Shown: one piece after another, positions 1 to 7,966 of the stretch
Numbering within the stretch: the first letter of the stretch is position 1
How the letters are laid out: every line of letters begins with the position of its first letter
Made by a program: the position numbers and the translations under genes
The notes under the pieces: model-generated
Told to the model about the DNA's origin: nothing
Seen by the model: only the letters and a program-made list of their open reading frames with translations
The model's database searches: none
Assembly: GCA_002316225.1 (NCBI GenBank)
Contig: DCDC01000049.1
Coordinates: 1-45,295, forward strand
Direction: 5' to 3'
Source of the DNA: Firmicutes bacterium UBA1065
GTDB lineage: Bacteria; Bacillota; Clostridia; Tissierellales; Sedimentibacteraceae
DNA length: 45,295 nucleotides

Positions 1-506
1 GGCATGATCATGAATTCCTGAATGTCGACATTGTTGTCGGCGTGCTGGCCTCCATTTAAAATATTCATCATGGGTACGGGAAGAACTTTTCCGTTTACTC
101 CCCCGAGATATTTGTAAAGTGGAAGACCTAGGGTATCGGCTGCTGCCTTTGCACATGCCATGGATACTCCAAGAATTGCATTTGCACCTAATTTCCCCTT
201 GTTGGGTGTACCGTCAAGCTCTAATAAAAGCTTATCGATTTCAACCTGGGACAGTGAATCTCTGCCTATCAATTCAGGGGCTATGATATTGTTAACATTG
301 TCAACGGCTTTTAAGACCCCCTTGCCTAAGTATCTGCCCTTATCGCAGTCTCTTAATTCTATAGCTTCAAATGCACCCGTTGATGCACCGGAGGGTACGG
401 CTGCCCTTCCATATCCGCCGCTTTCTGTCCACACTTCCACTTCAATTGTTGGATTAGCTCTTGAATCCAATATTTCTCTTGCATAAACATCTGTTATAAT
501 TGACAT
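1..506 (-). CDS. eno: Enolase, N-terminal part (3' end outside window)
   Basis: Enolase converts 2-phosphoglycerate to phosphoenolpyruvate in the cytoplasm. About 168 codons are visible, starting at the ATG at 506 behind an AAAAGGAGA ribosome binding site; the rest lies beyond position 1. The visible part has the typical enolase N-terminus (MSIITDVYAREILDSR), the VPSGASTGAFEA loop that closes over the active site, and NGGQHADNN, matching the family's usual NGGxHADN segment. It is the last visible gene of the gap-pgk-tpiA-gpmI-eno operon and follows gpmI by 19 bases, so it is surely co-transcribed. The call is very secure; only the C-terminal catalytic residues cannot be inspected. Confidence 0.97.
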   Translation of the reverse strand, partial: MSIITDVYAREILDSRANPTIEVEVWTESGGYGRAAVPSGASTGAFEAIELRDCDKGRYLGKGVLKAVDNVNNIIAPELIGRDSLSQVEIDKLLLELDGTPNKGKLGANAILGVSMACAKAAADTLGLPLYKYLGGVNGKVLPVPMMNILNGGQHADNNVDIQEFMIM

Positions 507-525
507 GGTAATCTCCTTTTTATTC

Positions 526-2052
526 TTAATGAACTATCAAACTGGTTCCTGTCATATCAGCAGGTTTTTCCAGTCCCATAAGCTCCAGCATGGTTGGAGC
601 CACATCAGCTAAAATTCCTTCTCTTAAAGAAAACTTTTTGTTGGAAACAATTATAAAAGGCACCCTGTTTTTTGTGTGAGACGTAATAGGATCTAGGGTT
701 TCCCTGTCATACATTTCTTCACAATTTCCATGATCTGCTGTTATTATTGCCGTTCCTTCTGCCCTTATTATATAATTGACTATTTCTCCGAAACATTTAT
801 CCACAGTTTCCACAGCCTTTATAGCTGCTTCAATATCCCCTGTGTGGCCTACCATATCCGGATTTGCAAAATTTATGATCATGACCTGATAAATATCCTT
901 CTCCAACTGGTTCAAAACGGTGTTTTTCACCTCGATGGCGCTCATTTCAGGCTTTAAATCATAGGTTGGAACATCCGGGGAAGGTATTAAAATTCTCACT
1001 TCATTTTCAAAAGGCTCTTCAATTTCACCATTTAAAAAGTAAGTGACATGGGCATACTTTTCCGTTTCAGCAACCCTCAACTGTTTGATGCCCAAAGAGC
1101 TTAAGTATTCTCCCAAAGTATTTTGTACAAAATTAGGTTTAAATGCAATTTCTACATTTTTGATATCCTTATCATACATGGTCATACACACATACTTGAC
1201 ATTTACCTTGGTTCTGTCAAAATATGAAAAATCGTCATCAACAAAGGCCCTTGTTATTTCTCTTGACCTGTCAGGTCTGAAATTAAAGAAAATTATGGCA
1301 TCCTGGTCTTTGACAAGGCCAAGGTCTCCGTTTTCTTTTTCTATGAGAATGGGTTTAATAAATTCATCCGTTACCCCTGCCAGGTAAGAACTTTTAATTG
1401 CTTCCAGAGGATCCTTAAACCTTTCGCCCCAACCCTTGGTCAAGGCATTGTATGCCAATTCGATCCTGTCCCATTGCTTGTTTCTGTCCATGGCATAGTA
1501 TCTCCCCATGATTGAGGCAATGTGACCGGTGCCTGTCTGCCTGATGATTTTATTTAATTCTTTTATATAATTTGGACTGCTGGTAGGACTTACATCCCTT
1601 CCATCAGTAATACAATGGATCTGAACATCACTCAATCCGTTTTTCTTTGCCAGCCTTATAAGGCTGTACAAATGAGTATTGTGACTATGGACCCCCCCGT
1701 CTGATAAGAGACCTATCAAATGCAAGGTTGACCCCTTGGCCTTAACATGGTTTATGGCGCTCAGCAGAGCTTCATTTTTATTAAACTCTCCATTTTCAAT
1801 GGACATGGTTATCCTGGTATAATCCTGATACACAATTCTGCCGGCACCAATGTTTAAGTGTCCCACTTCCGAATTTCCCATTTGCCCCTTTGGAAGACCT
1901 ACATCATAACCACTGGTAGACAAGCTTGTATTCGGGTACCTTCTCATCAGCAGGTCAAAATTGGGTGTTTTTGCTCTTTTAATGGCATTCCCCTCATAAT
2001 CGGGGCCTATGCCCCATCCGTCAAGAATGATCAATGCAGTAACTTTATTCAT
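526..2052 (-). CDS. gpmI: 2,3-bisphosphoglycerate-independent phosphoglycerate mutase
   Basis: This 508-residue enzyme interconverts 3- and 2-phosphoglycerate. It belongs to the Mn-dependent, alkaline-phosphatase-fold type (iPGM), not the histidine-phosphatase type. The N-terminal LIILDGWGIG motif provides metal ligands, the GNSEVGHLNIGAGR segment holds the serine nucleophile, and C-terminal TADHGN plus SHTKNRVPF supply further metal-binding residues. Its length matches the family (about 510). It starts with ATG behind AAAGG, 18 bases after tpiA, and is followed directly by eno, the usual clostridial and Bacillus order. Confidence 0.97.
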   Translation of the reverse strand: MNKVTALIILDGWGIGPDYEGNAIKRAKTPNFDLLMRRYPNTSLSTSGYDVGLPKGQMGNSEVGHLNIGAGRIVYQDYTRITMSIENGEFNKNEALLSAINHVKAKGSTLHLIGLLSDGGVHSHNTHLYSLIRLAKKNGLSDVQIHCITDGRDVSPTSSPNYIKELNKIIRQTGTGHIASIMGRYYAMDRNKQWDRIELAYNALTKGWGERFKDPLEAIKSSYLAGVTDEFIKPILIEKENGDLGLVKDQDAIIFFNFRPDRSREITRAFVDDDFSYFDRTKVNVKYVCMTMYDKDIKNVEIAFKPNFVQNTLGEYLSSLGIKQLRVAETEKYAHVTYFLNGEIEEPFENEVRILIPSPDVPTYDLKPEMSAIEVKNTVLNQLEKDIYQVMIINFANPDMVGHTGDIEAAIKAVETVDKCFGEIVNYIIRAEGTAIITADHGNCEEMYDRETLDPITSHTKNRVPFIIVSNKKFSLREGILADVAPTMLELMGLEKPADMTGTSLIVH

Positions 2053-2070
2053 AGTTAAACCTTTCCGATT

Positions 2071-2811
2071 TCAATAATTAATAATTTTTATAAATTCATC
2101 AGCTTTTAAACTGGCACCTCCGACCAAAGCGCCGTCAATATGAGGCTGGTCCAATATTTCTTTGGCATTGGAAGCATTTACGCTGCCCCCGTATTGGATT
2201 TTCATGTTTTCCGCTATATGAGCAGTAAAAATATCAGCTAAAACTTCTCGGATATATGATGACATTTCATTAGCCTGGGTGCTAGTTGCAGTCTTGCCTG
2301 TGCCTATGGCCCATACAGGTTCGTAAGCAATCACAAGCCCCGAGCCATCTGTAACCCCGTCCAAATCTTTTATTAACTGGTTTCTTACCGTTTCCTTTTC
2401 AAGGCCGGCTTCTCTTTGGTCCAGGGTTTCACCCACGCACAGAATCGGCTTCAAACCGTGCCTTAAGCAGGCCTTAACCTTTTTATTTATTATCAGGTCT
2501 GTTTCTCCAAAATATTGCCTTCTCTCGGAATGTCCAATAATCACATATTCGACACCCAAACTTTTAAGCATCAAGGGCGAAACTTCTCCCGTATAAGCTC
2601 CCTTGTCTTCATAGTGCACATTCTGTGCTCCGGTCTTTATGGAAGAATTCTTGAGTTCGCGAATTACTGGATACAAGGATGTAAAAGGCGGACAAATCAA
2701 TACATCAACATCCTCTTTCAGTTTTGAAGAAATCAAAGCCTCAACTAATTTAAGGCTCTCCTCCACATTATTGTTCATCTTCCAGTTGCCTGCAATCAGC
2801 TTCTTTCTCAT
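2071..2811 (-). CDS. tpiA: Triosephosphate isomerase
   Basis: This TIM-barrel enzyme interconverts dihydroxyacetone phosphate and glyceraldehyde 3-phosphate. The chosen start (MRKKLIAGNWKMNN) gives 246 residues and has AGGAGGT six bases upstream; an in-frame extension of 12 residues to 2847 has no comparable site and is rejected. Diagnostic motifs are GNWKMN (substrate lysine), GHSERR (catalytic histidine), AYEPVWAIGTG (catalytic glutamate) and GGSVN plus GALVGGASL (phosphate binding). It lies between pgk and gpmI in the glycolysis operon. Confidence 0.97.
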   Translation of the reverse strand: MRKKLIAGNWKMNNNVEESLKLVEALISSKLKEDVDVLICPPFTSLYPVIRELKNSSIKTGAQNVHYEDKGAYTGEVSPLMLKSLGVEYVIIGHSERRQYFGETDLIINKKVKACLRHGLKPILCVGETLDQREAGLEKETVRNQLIKDLDGVTDGSGLVIAYEPVWAIGTGKTATSTQANEMSSYIREVLADIFTAHIAENMKIQYGGSVNASNAKEILDQPHIDGALVGGASLKADEFIKIINY

Positions 2812-2852
2812 CTTACCTCCTGTCTCCCTGTCCCTGCCGGTTAACATGCCGT

Positions 2853-4037
2853 CTACTTGTCATCTACAGCATCAAGGCCCGGCAAGACTTTGCCTTCCAG
2901 AAATTCCAGAGAAGCTCCGCCTCCGGTGGAAATATGGGTAATGTTTTTTGCAAGCCCTATTTTCTCTACAGCTGCTGCACTGTCTCCTCCGCCTATTATT
3001 GATAGGGCATCCTTGTTGGCTGCAATTGCTCTTGCTATTTCATTGGTACCCTTGGCAAAGTTGTCCATTTCAAAAACACCCAAGGGACCGTTCCAAATTA
3101 TGGTTTTGGAATTCTTTATTATGTCGGCAAACATATCCACGGTCTTTTGCCCGATATCCAAACCCATATACCCGTCAGGAATCTTATCTGCATCTGTCGT
3201 GAAAAACTCAGTATCGTTTTTAAATTCCCTGGCTACAACGGTATCAACCGGCAAGAGAATTTTGTCTTTAGCTTTTTCAAGAATCATACCTGCCAGGTCA
3301 ACCTTGTCTTCTTCCAGTAGTGAATTTCCCGTATTGTAGCCTTTTGCCTTAAGGAAGGTGTACATCATCCCTCCACCGATTAATACCTTGTCTGCAATAC
3401 TTAATAGGTTTTCTATGACTCCTATTTTATCTGAAACCTTAGCTCCCCCCAGGATGGCCGTAAAGGGTCTTTTGGGCTCCTTCAAGGCATTTCCCATGAT
3501 CTCTACTTCTTTTTCCACCAATAAACCAAGGGCGGAAGGCAGGTATTGACATATGCCCACATTCGATGAATGAGCCCTGTGGGCGGTTCCAAAAGCATCA
3601 TTTACGAACAAATCTCCTAAGGATGCAAGGTCTTGTGCAAAGGTGCCTGCATTTTTTGTTTCTTCTTTTCTGAACCTGGTATTTTGAAGAAGCATTATGT
3701 CGCCGGGTTTCATCTTGGCAACACTTGATTTAACCCTATCATCAACTACGGCATCACTGTCTTCAAAACAAACATCTCTTCCTAATAGTTCACTTAACCT
3801 TTTGGCTACCGGCTGCAGGGAATATTTCCTGTTTGCTTCTCCATCGGGTCTTCCCAAATGGGACATAAGAATTACCGCCGCCCCTTTTTCCAAAAGGTAG
3901 TTTATAGTAGGAAGAGCGCTTACAATCCTAATATCATCTCTAATGTTTCCTTCCTTATCCAGGGGAACATTAAAATCACAACGGACTAAAACCTTCTTAT
4001 CTTTGAAATTTAAATCTTTTAAAGTTTTTTTACTCAT
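2853..4037 (-). CDS. pgk: Phosphoglycerate kinase
   Basis: This 394-residue monomeric kinase transfers phosphate from 1,3-bisphosphoglycerate to ADP. The start is ATG at 4037 (MSKKTLKDL), eight bases after GGAGG; a TTG five codons upstream overlaps the ribosome binding site and is unlikely. Motifs are VLVRCDFNVPLD and HLGRPDG (substrate side), GGAKVSDKI (hinge and nucleotide domain), and GGGDSAAA with STGGGASLEFLEG near the C-terminus. It is the second gene of the operon, after gap. Confidence 0.97.
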   Translation of the reverse strand: MSKKTLKDLNFKDKKVLVRCDFNVPLDKEGNIRDDIRIVSALPTINYLLEKGAAVILMSHLGRPDGEANRKYSLQPVAKRLSELLGRDVCFEDSDAVVDDRVKSSVAKMKPGDIMLLQNTRFRKEETKNAGTFAQDLASLGDLFVNDAFGTAHRAHSSNVGICQYLPSALGLLVEKEVEIMGNALKEPKRPFTAILGGAKVSDKIGVIENLLSIADKVLIGGGMMYTFLKAKGYNTGNSLLEEDKVDLAGMILEKAKDKILLPVDTVVAREFKNDTEFFTTDADKIPDGYMGLDIGQKTVDMFADIIKNSKTIIWNGPLGVFEMDNFAKGTNEIARAIAANKDALSIIGGGDSAAAVEKIGLAKNITHISTGGGASLEFLEGKVLPGLDAVDDK

Positions 4038-4074
4038 TTTACAGGCCTCCAAGAACTACTTACAAATATCAAGG

Positions 4075-5082
4075 TTACTTCATCTGTCCCCAATATTTTG
4101 CTAACCTTACCAATTGTGCCGTAAATGACATTTCATTGTCATACCAGGCAATCAGCTTAACCAATTGCTTGCCGTCGGCTTCCAATATTTGAGTTGATAA
4201 GGCGTCAAATACACATGCATAGTGGCTTCCTATAACATCGCTTGAAACTATTGGATCTTCCGTGTAGGCCAATGTTTCATTGGCTGCCTTCTTAACAGTT
4301 TCATTTATTTCATCAACTGTAACATTTCTCTTGAGTTCAACGGTCAAATCCACAACCGAACCTGTAAGAGTAGGAACGCGAAGGGCTATGCCATCAAGTC
4401 TCCCTTTTAATTCAGGCAAAACAATCCCTACTGTTTTAGCTGCTCCGGTTGATGCCGGAACGATATTTGCCGCTGCCGCACGGCCTCTTCTTGCTCTTAT
4501 ACCTTTCTTATGAGAATTGTCATGAATGTTTTGGTCATTTGTATAGGCATGAACGGTTGTCATGAGACCTTTAACTATTCCAAATTCATCATTTATAACT
4601 TTTGCTAAAGGAGCAAGGCAGTTTGTCGTGCATGAAGCCGCAGATACAACCGTCTCAGTCCCATCCAATATGTTGTGGTTTACATTGTAAACTATGGTTT
4701 TCAAGTCGCCTTTTGCCGGTGCCGACAAAAGAACTTTTTTTGCCCCTGCCTTTATATGGGCTTCAGCTTTTTCCTTTTCGTTGAATTTTCCCGTACAGTC
4801 GATCACCAAGTCTATGTCCAGTTCTTTCCAATTGCAATTTTCAGGTTCCTTTATCCTGGATGTTACGATTTCTTTGCCGTCAACATACATCATATTGTCC
4901 TTGTATGATATTCTGTCAGTCATAAAATTACCGTGGGCAGTATCATACTTCAACAAATAGGTTAATGTTTCCACATCAGAATTCGTGTTGATTGCCACAA
5001 CCCGGAAGTCTTCGTCCTGAGCCATCAACCGTAAAGCCAATCTTCCAATCCTTCCAAATCCGTTAATCGCTACTCTTACCAT
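4075..5082 (-). CDS. gap: Type I glyceraldehyde-3-phosphate dehydrogenase
   Basis: This 335-residue enzyme oxidises glyceraldehyde 3-phosphate to 1,3-bisphosphoglycerate. It has the Rossmann start INGFGRIGR, the catalytic cysteine C151 in SAASCTTNC, and the STGAAK segment. The start ATG follows AGGAGG. Two sites known to set coenzyme choice are unusual. The aspartate expected around residues 32-34 (IND in NAD-specific enzymes) is threonine (INTNSD), and the loop usually written DLPHK reads DNSHK, as in some NADP-using plastid and GapB-type enzymes. Use of NADP(H) in addition to NAD is therefore an inference. It is the first gene of the five-gene glycolysis operon, and no CggR-type repressor gene precedes it. 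Confidence 0.95.
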   Translation of the reverse strand: MVRVAINGFGRIGRLALRLMAQDEDFRVVAINTNSDVETLTYLLKYDTAHGNFMTDRISYKDNMMYVDGKEIVTSRIKEPENCNWKELDIDLVIDCTGKFNEKEKAEAHIKAGAKKVLLSAPAKGDLKTIVYNVNHNILDGTETVVSAASCTTNCLAPLAKVINDEFGIVKGLMTTVHAYTNDQNIHDNSHKKGIRARRGRAAAANIVPASTGAAKTVGIVLPELKGRLDGIALRVPTLTGSVVDLTVELKRNVTVDEINETVKKAANETLAYTEDPIVSSDVIGSHYACVFDALSTQILEADGKQLVKLIAWYDNEMSFTAQLVRLAKYWGQMK

Positions 5083-5166
5083 ATAATCCTCCTGAAAATA
5101 TTATTGTTTGAGACTTGTAATTTCAAATAAATTGCCGTCCCAACAAGGTTATTATGTAATAATTTG

Positions 5167-5209
5167 ATTATAACATACTAAATAAATATTTGGTAGCAGT
5201 TTTACCAAA
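5167..5209 (-). promoter_or_regulatory. gap operon promoter with overlapping palindrome
   Basis: A TATAAT -10 box (5167-5172) lies about 85 bases before gap. No good TTGACA is found 17 bases upstream. That position falls inside a perfect inverted repeat, TTTGGTA-7 nt-TACCAAA (5189-5209), which is a plausible operator for a repressor or activator of the glycolytic operon. The palindrome is not a terminator, because it lacks a following T-run in this orientation. Confidence 0.5.
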
Positions 5210-5241
5210 AAAAAGAATATGCTCATATCATCATATTCTTT
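5206..5241 (-). terminator. rpoN intrinsic terminator
   Basis: A perfect 10-bp stem AAAGAATATG/CATATTCTTT (arms 5232-5241 and 5212-5221, 10-nt loop) is followed by eight T residues on the minus strand. It begins right after the rpoN stop codon and separates rpoN from the gap operon promoter. Confidence 0.85.
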
Positions 5242-5242
5242 C

Positions 5243-6640
5243 TTAATATCTTCTTCGCATGGATGATGATGGTATCCTCAGCTCATCCCTGTATTTAGCC
5301 ACAGTCCTTCTCGAAATGTTTATTCCGGCTTCTTTTAATTTCTCAGTAATCTTCTGGTCGCTTAAGGGTTTTTGCGGGCATTCTTCATCTATCAGCTTTT
5401 GAATGATAGTTTTAACACTTGTTGATGACACCCCGTCCCCATCTCTTTCACTAACGCTGCTTGCAAAAAAGTATTTCAGTTCAAACAAGCCCCTGGGTGT
5501 TTGCACATATTTCCCATTTGTAGCCCTGCTTATGGTAGATTCATGCATCCCTATGTCATCTGCCACATCTTTCAAAACCAAAGGCCTTAGTGCTTCCTTT
5601 CCTTCATCAAAAAACTTCCTCTGGAATTTTAAAATCGACTCAACAACCTTATATAAAGTAATTCTTCTTTGCTCAATGCTCTTTATCAACCACATGGATG
5701 AATTCAGCTTGTCGGCCAGAAACTTGCTTGCTTCCTTATCTTCCAGCTCATTTAACATGTTTTTATAGTGGTTGTTTATGGTAAGTGTGGGCAGATAGCT
5801 GTCATTTATTATAACAACATAATCATCGTTGACTTTTTCTATCGTAGCATCCGGAACTATATACCTTATGTTGTCGCTGTCTACTATAAAACCCCTCGAT
5901 GGCTTGGGTTCAAGCATTTTTATTATGTCGCAGATATTTTGGACCCTTTTTACCGATATGCGAAGATCTTTTGCAATTTTCTGTATCCTGTTGGCCGCTA
6001 TATCTTCAAGGTATTTTTCAACGATAATATATGCATTCTTGTCTTGAATTCCTTTTTCCTTAAGCTGGATCATAAGACATTCGCTTAAATTTCTGGCGGC
6101 AACACCGACAGGGTCAAAGGTTTGTATGAGTCTTAAAACTCTTTCAACATCTACGACACTTTCATTTATCAATAGGCTTATATCCTGAAGGGAACATCCC
6201 AGGTAACCTTTGTTGTCCAGGGATTCGATTATGAATTCCCCTATGCGCTTATCCTTGTTTGTCTTGACAGCCATTCCCAGCTGCATCATCAAATGGTCCT
6301 TCAAGGATAGCTTTTTGGAAGTATAGCTTTCGAAAGACTGCTTATTTTCATCATCCGTATATACATCATGTGTTTTATATGAAAAATCATCATACCTTTC
6401 GGCCAGTTCTATCCAATCTACCTCTTCATTTCCTTTATCTTCCACAACTTGTTCATCATTGGAAGCGACATCACTCTTATTATCTACCGATTCCAGGAAA
6501 GGATTGATTTCTAACTGCTTATTGATAAAATCCGTTAATTCGACATTATTAAACTGCAAGATTTGAATGGCTTGCCTTAATTCCGGTGTCATAATAAGCT
6601 TTTGGGTTTGAGAAAGATTCAGTTCAAATCCCATTTTCAT
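5243..6640 (-). CDS. rpoN: RNA polymerase sigma-54 factor
   Basis: This alternative sigma factor recognises -24/-12 promoters and needs an AAA+ activator. The start MKMGFELNLSQTQ at 6640 follows AAGGAG and gives 465 residues; a 13-residue upstream extension is less likely. Region I is the N-terminal Q/L-rich segment (SQTQKLIMTPELRQAIQILQ), followed by an acidic region II, the core-binding domain, a helix-turn-helix (DIGMHESTISRATNGKYV) and the C-terminal RpoN box, here SRRTVAKYRDELRIPSS. It has its own sigma-A promoter and terminator. Likely targets in this window are the ptb-buk-vor operon and possibly ilvE. Confidence 0.97.
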   Translation of the reverse strand: MKMGFELNLSQTQKLIMTPELRQAIQILQFNNVELTDFINKQLEINPFLESVDNKSDVASNDEQVVEDKGNEEVDWIELAERYDDFSYKTHDVYTDDENKQSFESYTSKKLSLKDHLMMQLGMAVKTNKDKRIGEFIIESLDNKGYLGCSLQDISLLINESVVDVERVLRLIQTFDPVGVAARNLSECLMIQLKEKGIQDKNAYIIVEKYLEDIAANRIQKIAKDLRISVKRVQNICDIIKMLEPKPSRGFIVDSDNIRYIVPDATIEKVNDDYVVIINDSYLPTLTINNHYKNMLNELEDKEASKFLADKLNSSMWLIKSIEQRRITLYKVVESILKFQRKFFDEGKEALRPLVLKDVADDIGMHESTISRATNGKYVQTPRGLFELKYFFASSVSERDGDGVSSTSVKTIIQKLIDEECPQKPLSDQKITEKLKEAGINISRRTVAKYRDELRIPSSSMRRRY

Positions 6641-6661
6641 GATATCACTCCTTTCATGTCT

Positions 6662-6689
6662 ATTATAACAAACTATCATTATTTTTCAA
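6662..6689 (-). promoter_or_regulatory. rpoN sigma-A promoter
   Basis: TTGAAA (6684-6689), a 16-base spacer and TATAAT (6662-6667) lie about 20 bases before the rpoN start. This fits a housekeeping promoter for sigma-54 itself. Confidence 0.65.
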
Positions 6690-6714
6690 CTTAATTATAA
6701 GTTTGACAAAATAA

Positions 6715-6779
6715 TTAAAAAAAAATTCTTCATCTATATAAGATGAAGAACCGGGTTGCTGACAAACCCTCTTTTGTCA
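6715..6779 (-). terminator. grd operon terminator (double hairpin)
   Basis: Directly after the grdD stop there is a small hairpin TGACAAA/TTTGTCA (6760-6779). It is followed by a strong intrinsic terminator with a perfect 10-bp stem, arms TTCTTCATCT and AGATGAAGAA (6726-6750), and a run of T. This ends the glycine reductase operon before the rpoN promoter. Confidence 0.88.
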
Positions 6780-6780
6780 C

Positions 6781-7956
6781 TTAGCATTCTGTTTGTTCCT
6801 TGGCAATATAGCCATTGTCAGCCAATATTTTCAAAGCATTATCTGTCTTTGCTTCATTTACTAAAATAATCGGACCGGTGCATCCCATTCCGCTCTCTGC
6901 ATAAACACCATTTTTCCACAACATTTTTACCGCATCTTCAAGGTCCATGATTTCAATTCCGGATATTTGAGATGTTACGACTTCTTTTGGAGGAGCTTTA
7001 ACTTCAGTTTCTTCTCCCGCCTGTTTCTTTGCTGCCCTTAATTCCGACAAAAGTTCATTCAAGCCTGCTTTCTTGGCTTTTTCAAACTCTTCTCCGGCAA
7101 TTTCCAGGCACCTTCCTTTAATCAGGTCTCCTGCAAATTTCATTGCTCCTTCAATCAAGGGAGCTCCGGAAGCCCTTGAAATTATAAGTATCAGCTTATT
7201 GAAGTTTTCACCGATACCGGGGCCATATCCGTATCCTAATGATTCATAAGTCCCCCCCGTTGTATAGGAAGAGAATATCTTAATCATCAGGTTGCCTGTG
7301 AGAGAATCCATGACCATGACATCGGCTGACCCTGTCAGCAAGTCATTTCCTCTCATAACAGCCCCTCCGTCCGACCTCTTGGACTGGGCAAAGTTTATAT
7401 CATAACCCTGGCTTTTAAGCTTGTTTAATGCTATTTCCGTCTGTCTGGCTCCATCAACGTTTAAAATACCTACGGTGGGGTTTTTTATCCCGCAGGCCTT
7501 GGCTGTGATTATTCCATAGATGGCATTCTTAACCATTCCTTCAACCTTGTCGGTTGATGAAGTTCCCGTTGTCGTAGCAATAAACATTTCTTTTCCCATC
7601 CCAGGAGTTATTATTCTGCCTACGGTGGATACCCCTATAGGAAAAGGATAGTGCATGGTAACGGCAGCATCAACCTTGCCGGAATCCAATAATTCTTCCA
7701 TCTTTTTATGAGCTTCATCCTCGCTGTCAACTAAAACCGTATTTACTTTTTCATTGGCTTTTGAACCTATAAGGGTCACATCAATCCCAAACTTTAAAGC
7801 TCCTTCGGCTGCCTTTATTACCTCATCTTCTCCATGTTCGCTTCCTAATGCGGTAATGGCAACTCTTGGTTTTTGCCCGTATTCTCCGCTTATCAAGGTA
7901 TCGGCCAATTGGTCAAAAACTTTGGCTATGGTTTGTTTTACTAATTTTTCAGACAT
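6781..7956 (-). CDS. grdD: Glycine reductase complex component C, alpha subunit GrdD
   Basis: GrdD is one half of component C, which takes the carboxymethyl/acetyl group from selenoprotein A and releases acetyl phosphate. It is related to PlsX-type phosphate acyltransferases. Here it has 391 residues, starting at MSEKLVKQ (7956) five codons after AGGAGTG; an in-frame ATG six codons earlier overlaps the grdC stop and is less well placed. Cysteines that could carry the acetyl thioester include those in AKACGIKN and ESGMGCTGPI. It is the last gene of the operon, followed by a strong terminator. Confidence 0.93.
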   Translation of the reverse strand: MSEKLVKQTIAKVFDQLADTLISGEYGQKPRVAITALGSEHGEDEVIKAAEGALKFGIDVTLIGSKANEKVNTVLVDSEDEAHKKMEELLDSGKVDAAVTMHYPFPIGVSTVGRIITPGMGKEMFIATTTGTSSTDKVEGMVKNAIYGIITAKACGIKNPTVGILNVDGARQTEIALNKLKSQGYDINFAQSKRSDGGAVMRGNDLLTGSADVMVMDSLTGNLMIKIFSSYTTGGTYESLGYGYGPGIGENFNKLILIISRASGAPLIEGAMKFAGDLIKGRCLEIAGEEFEKAKKAGLNELLSELRAAKKQAGEETEVKAPPKEVVTSQISGIEIMDLEDAVKMLWKNGVYAESGMGCTGPIILVNEAKTDNALKILADNGYIAKEQTEC

Positions 7957-7966
7957 ATCTTCACTC

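Noticed and set aside
2857..3339. 160-residue plus-strand frame opposite pgk
   Set aside because: Shadow of pgk, with serine/threonine- and proline-rich composition typical of antisense frames.
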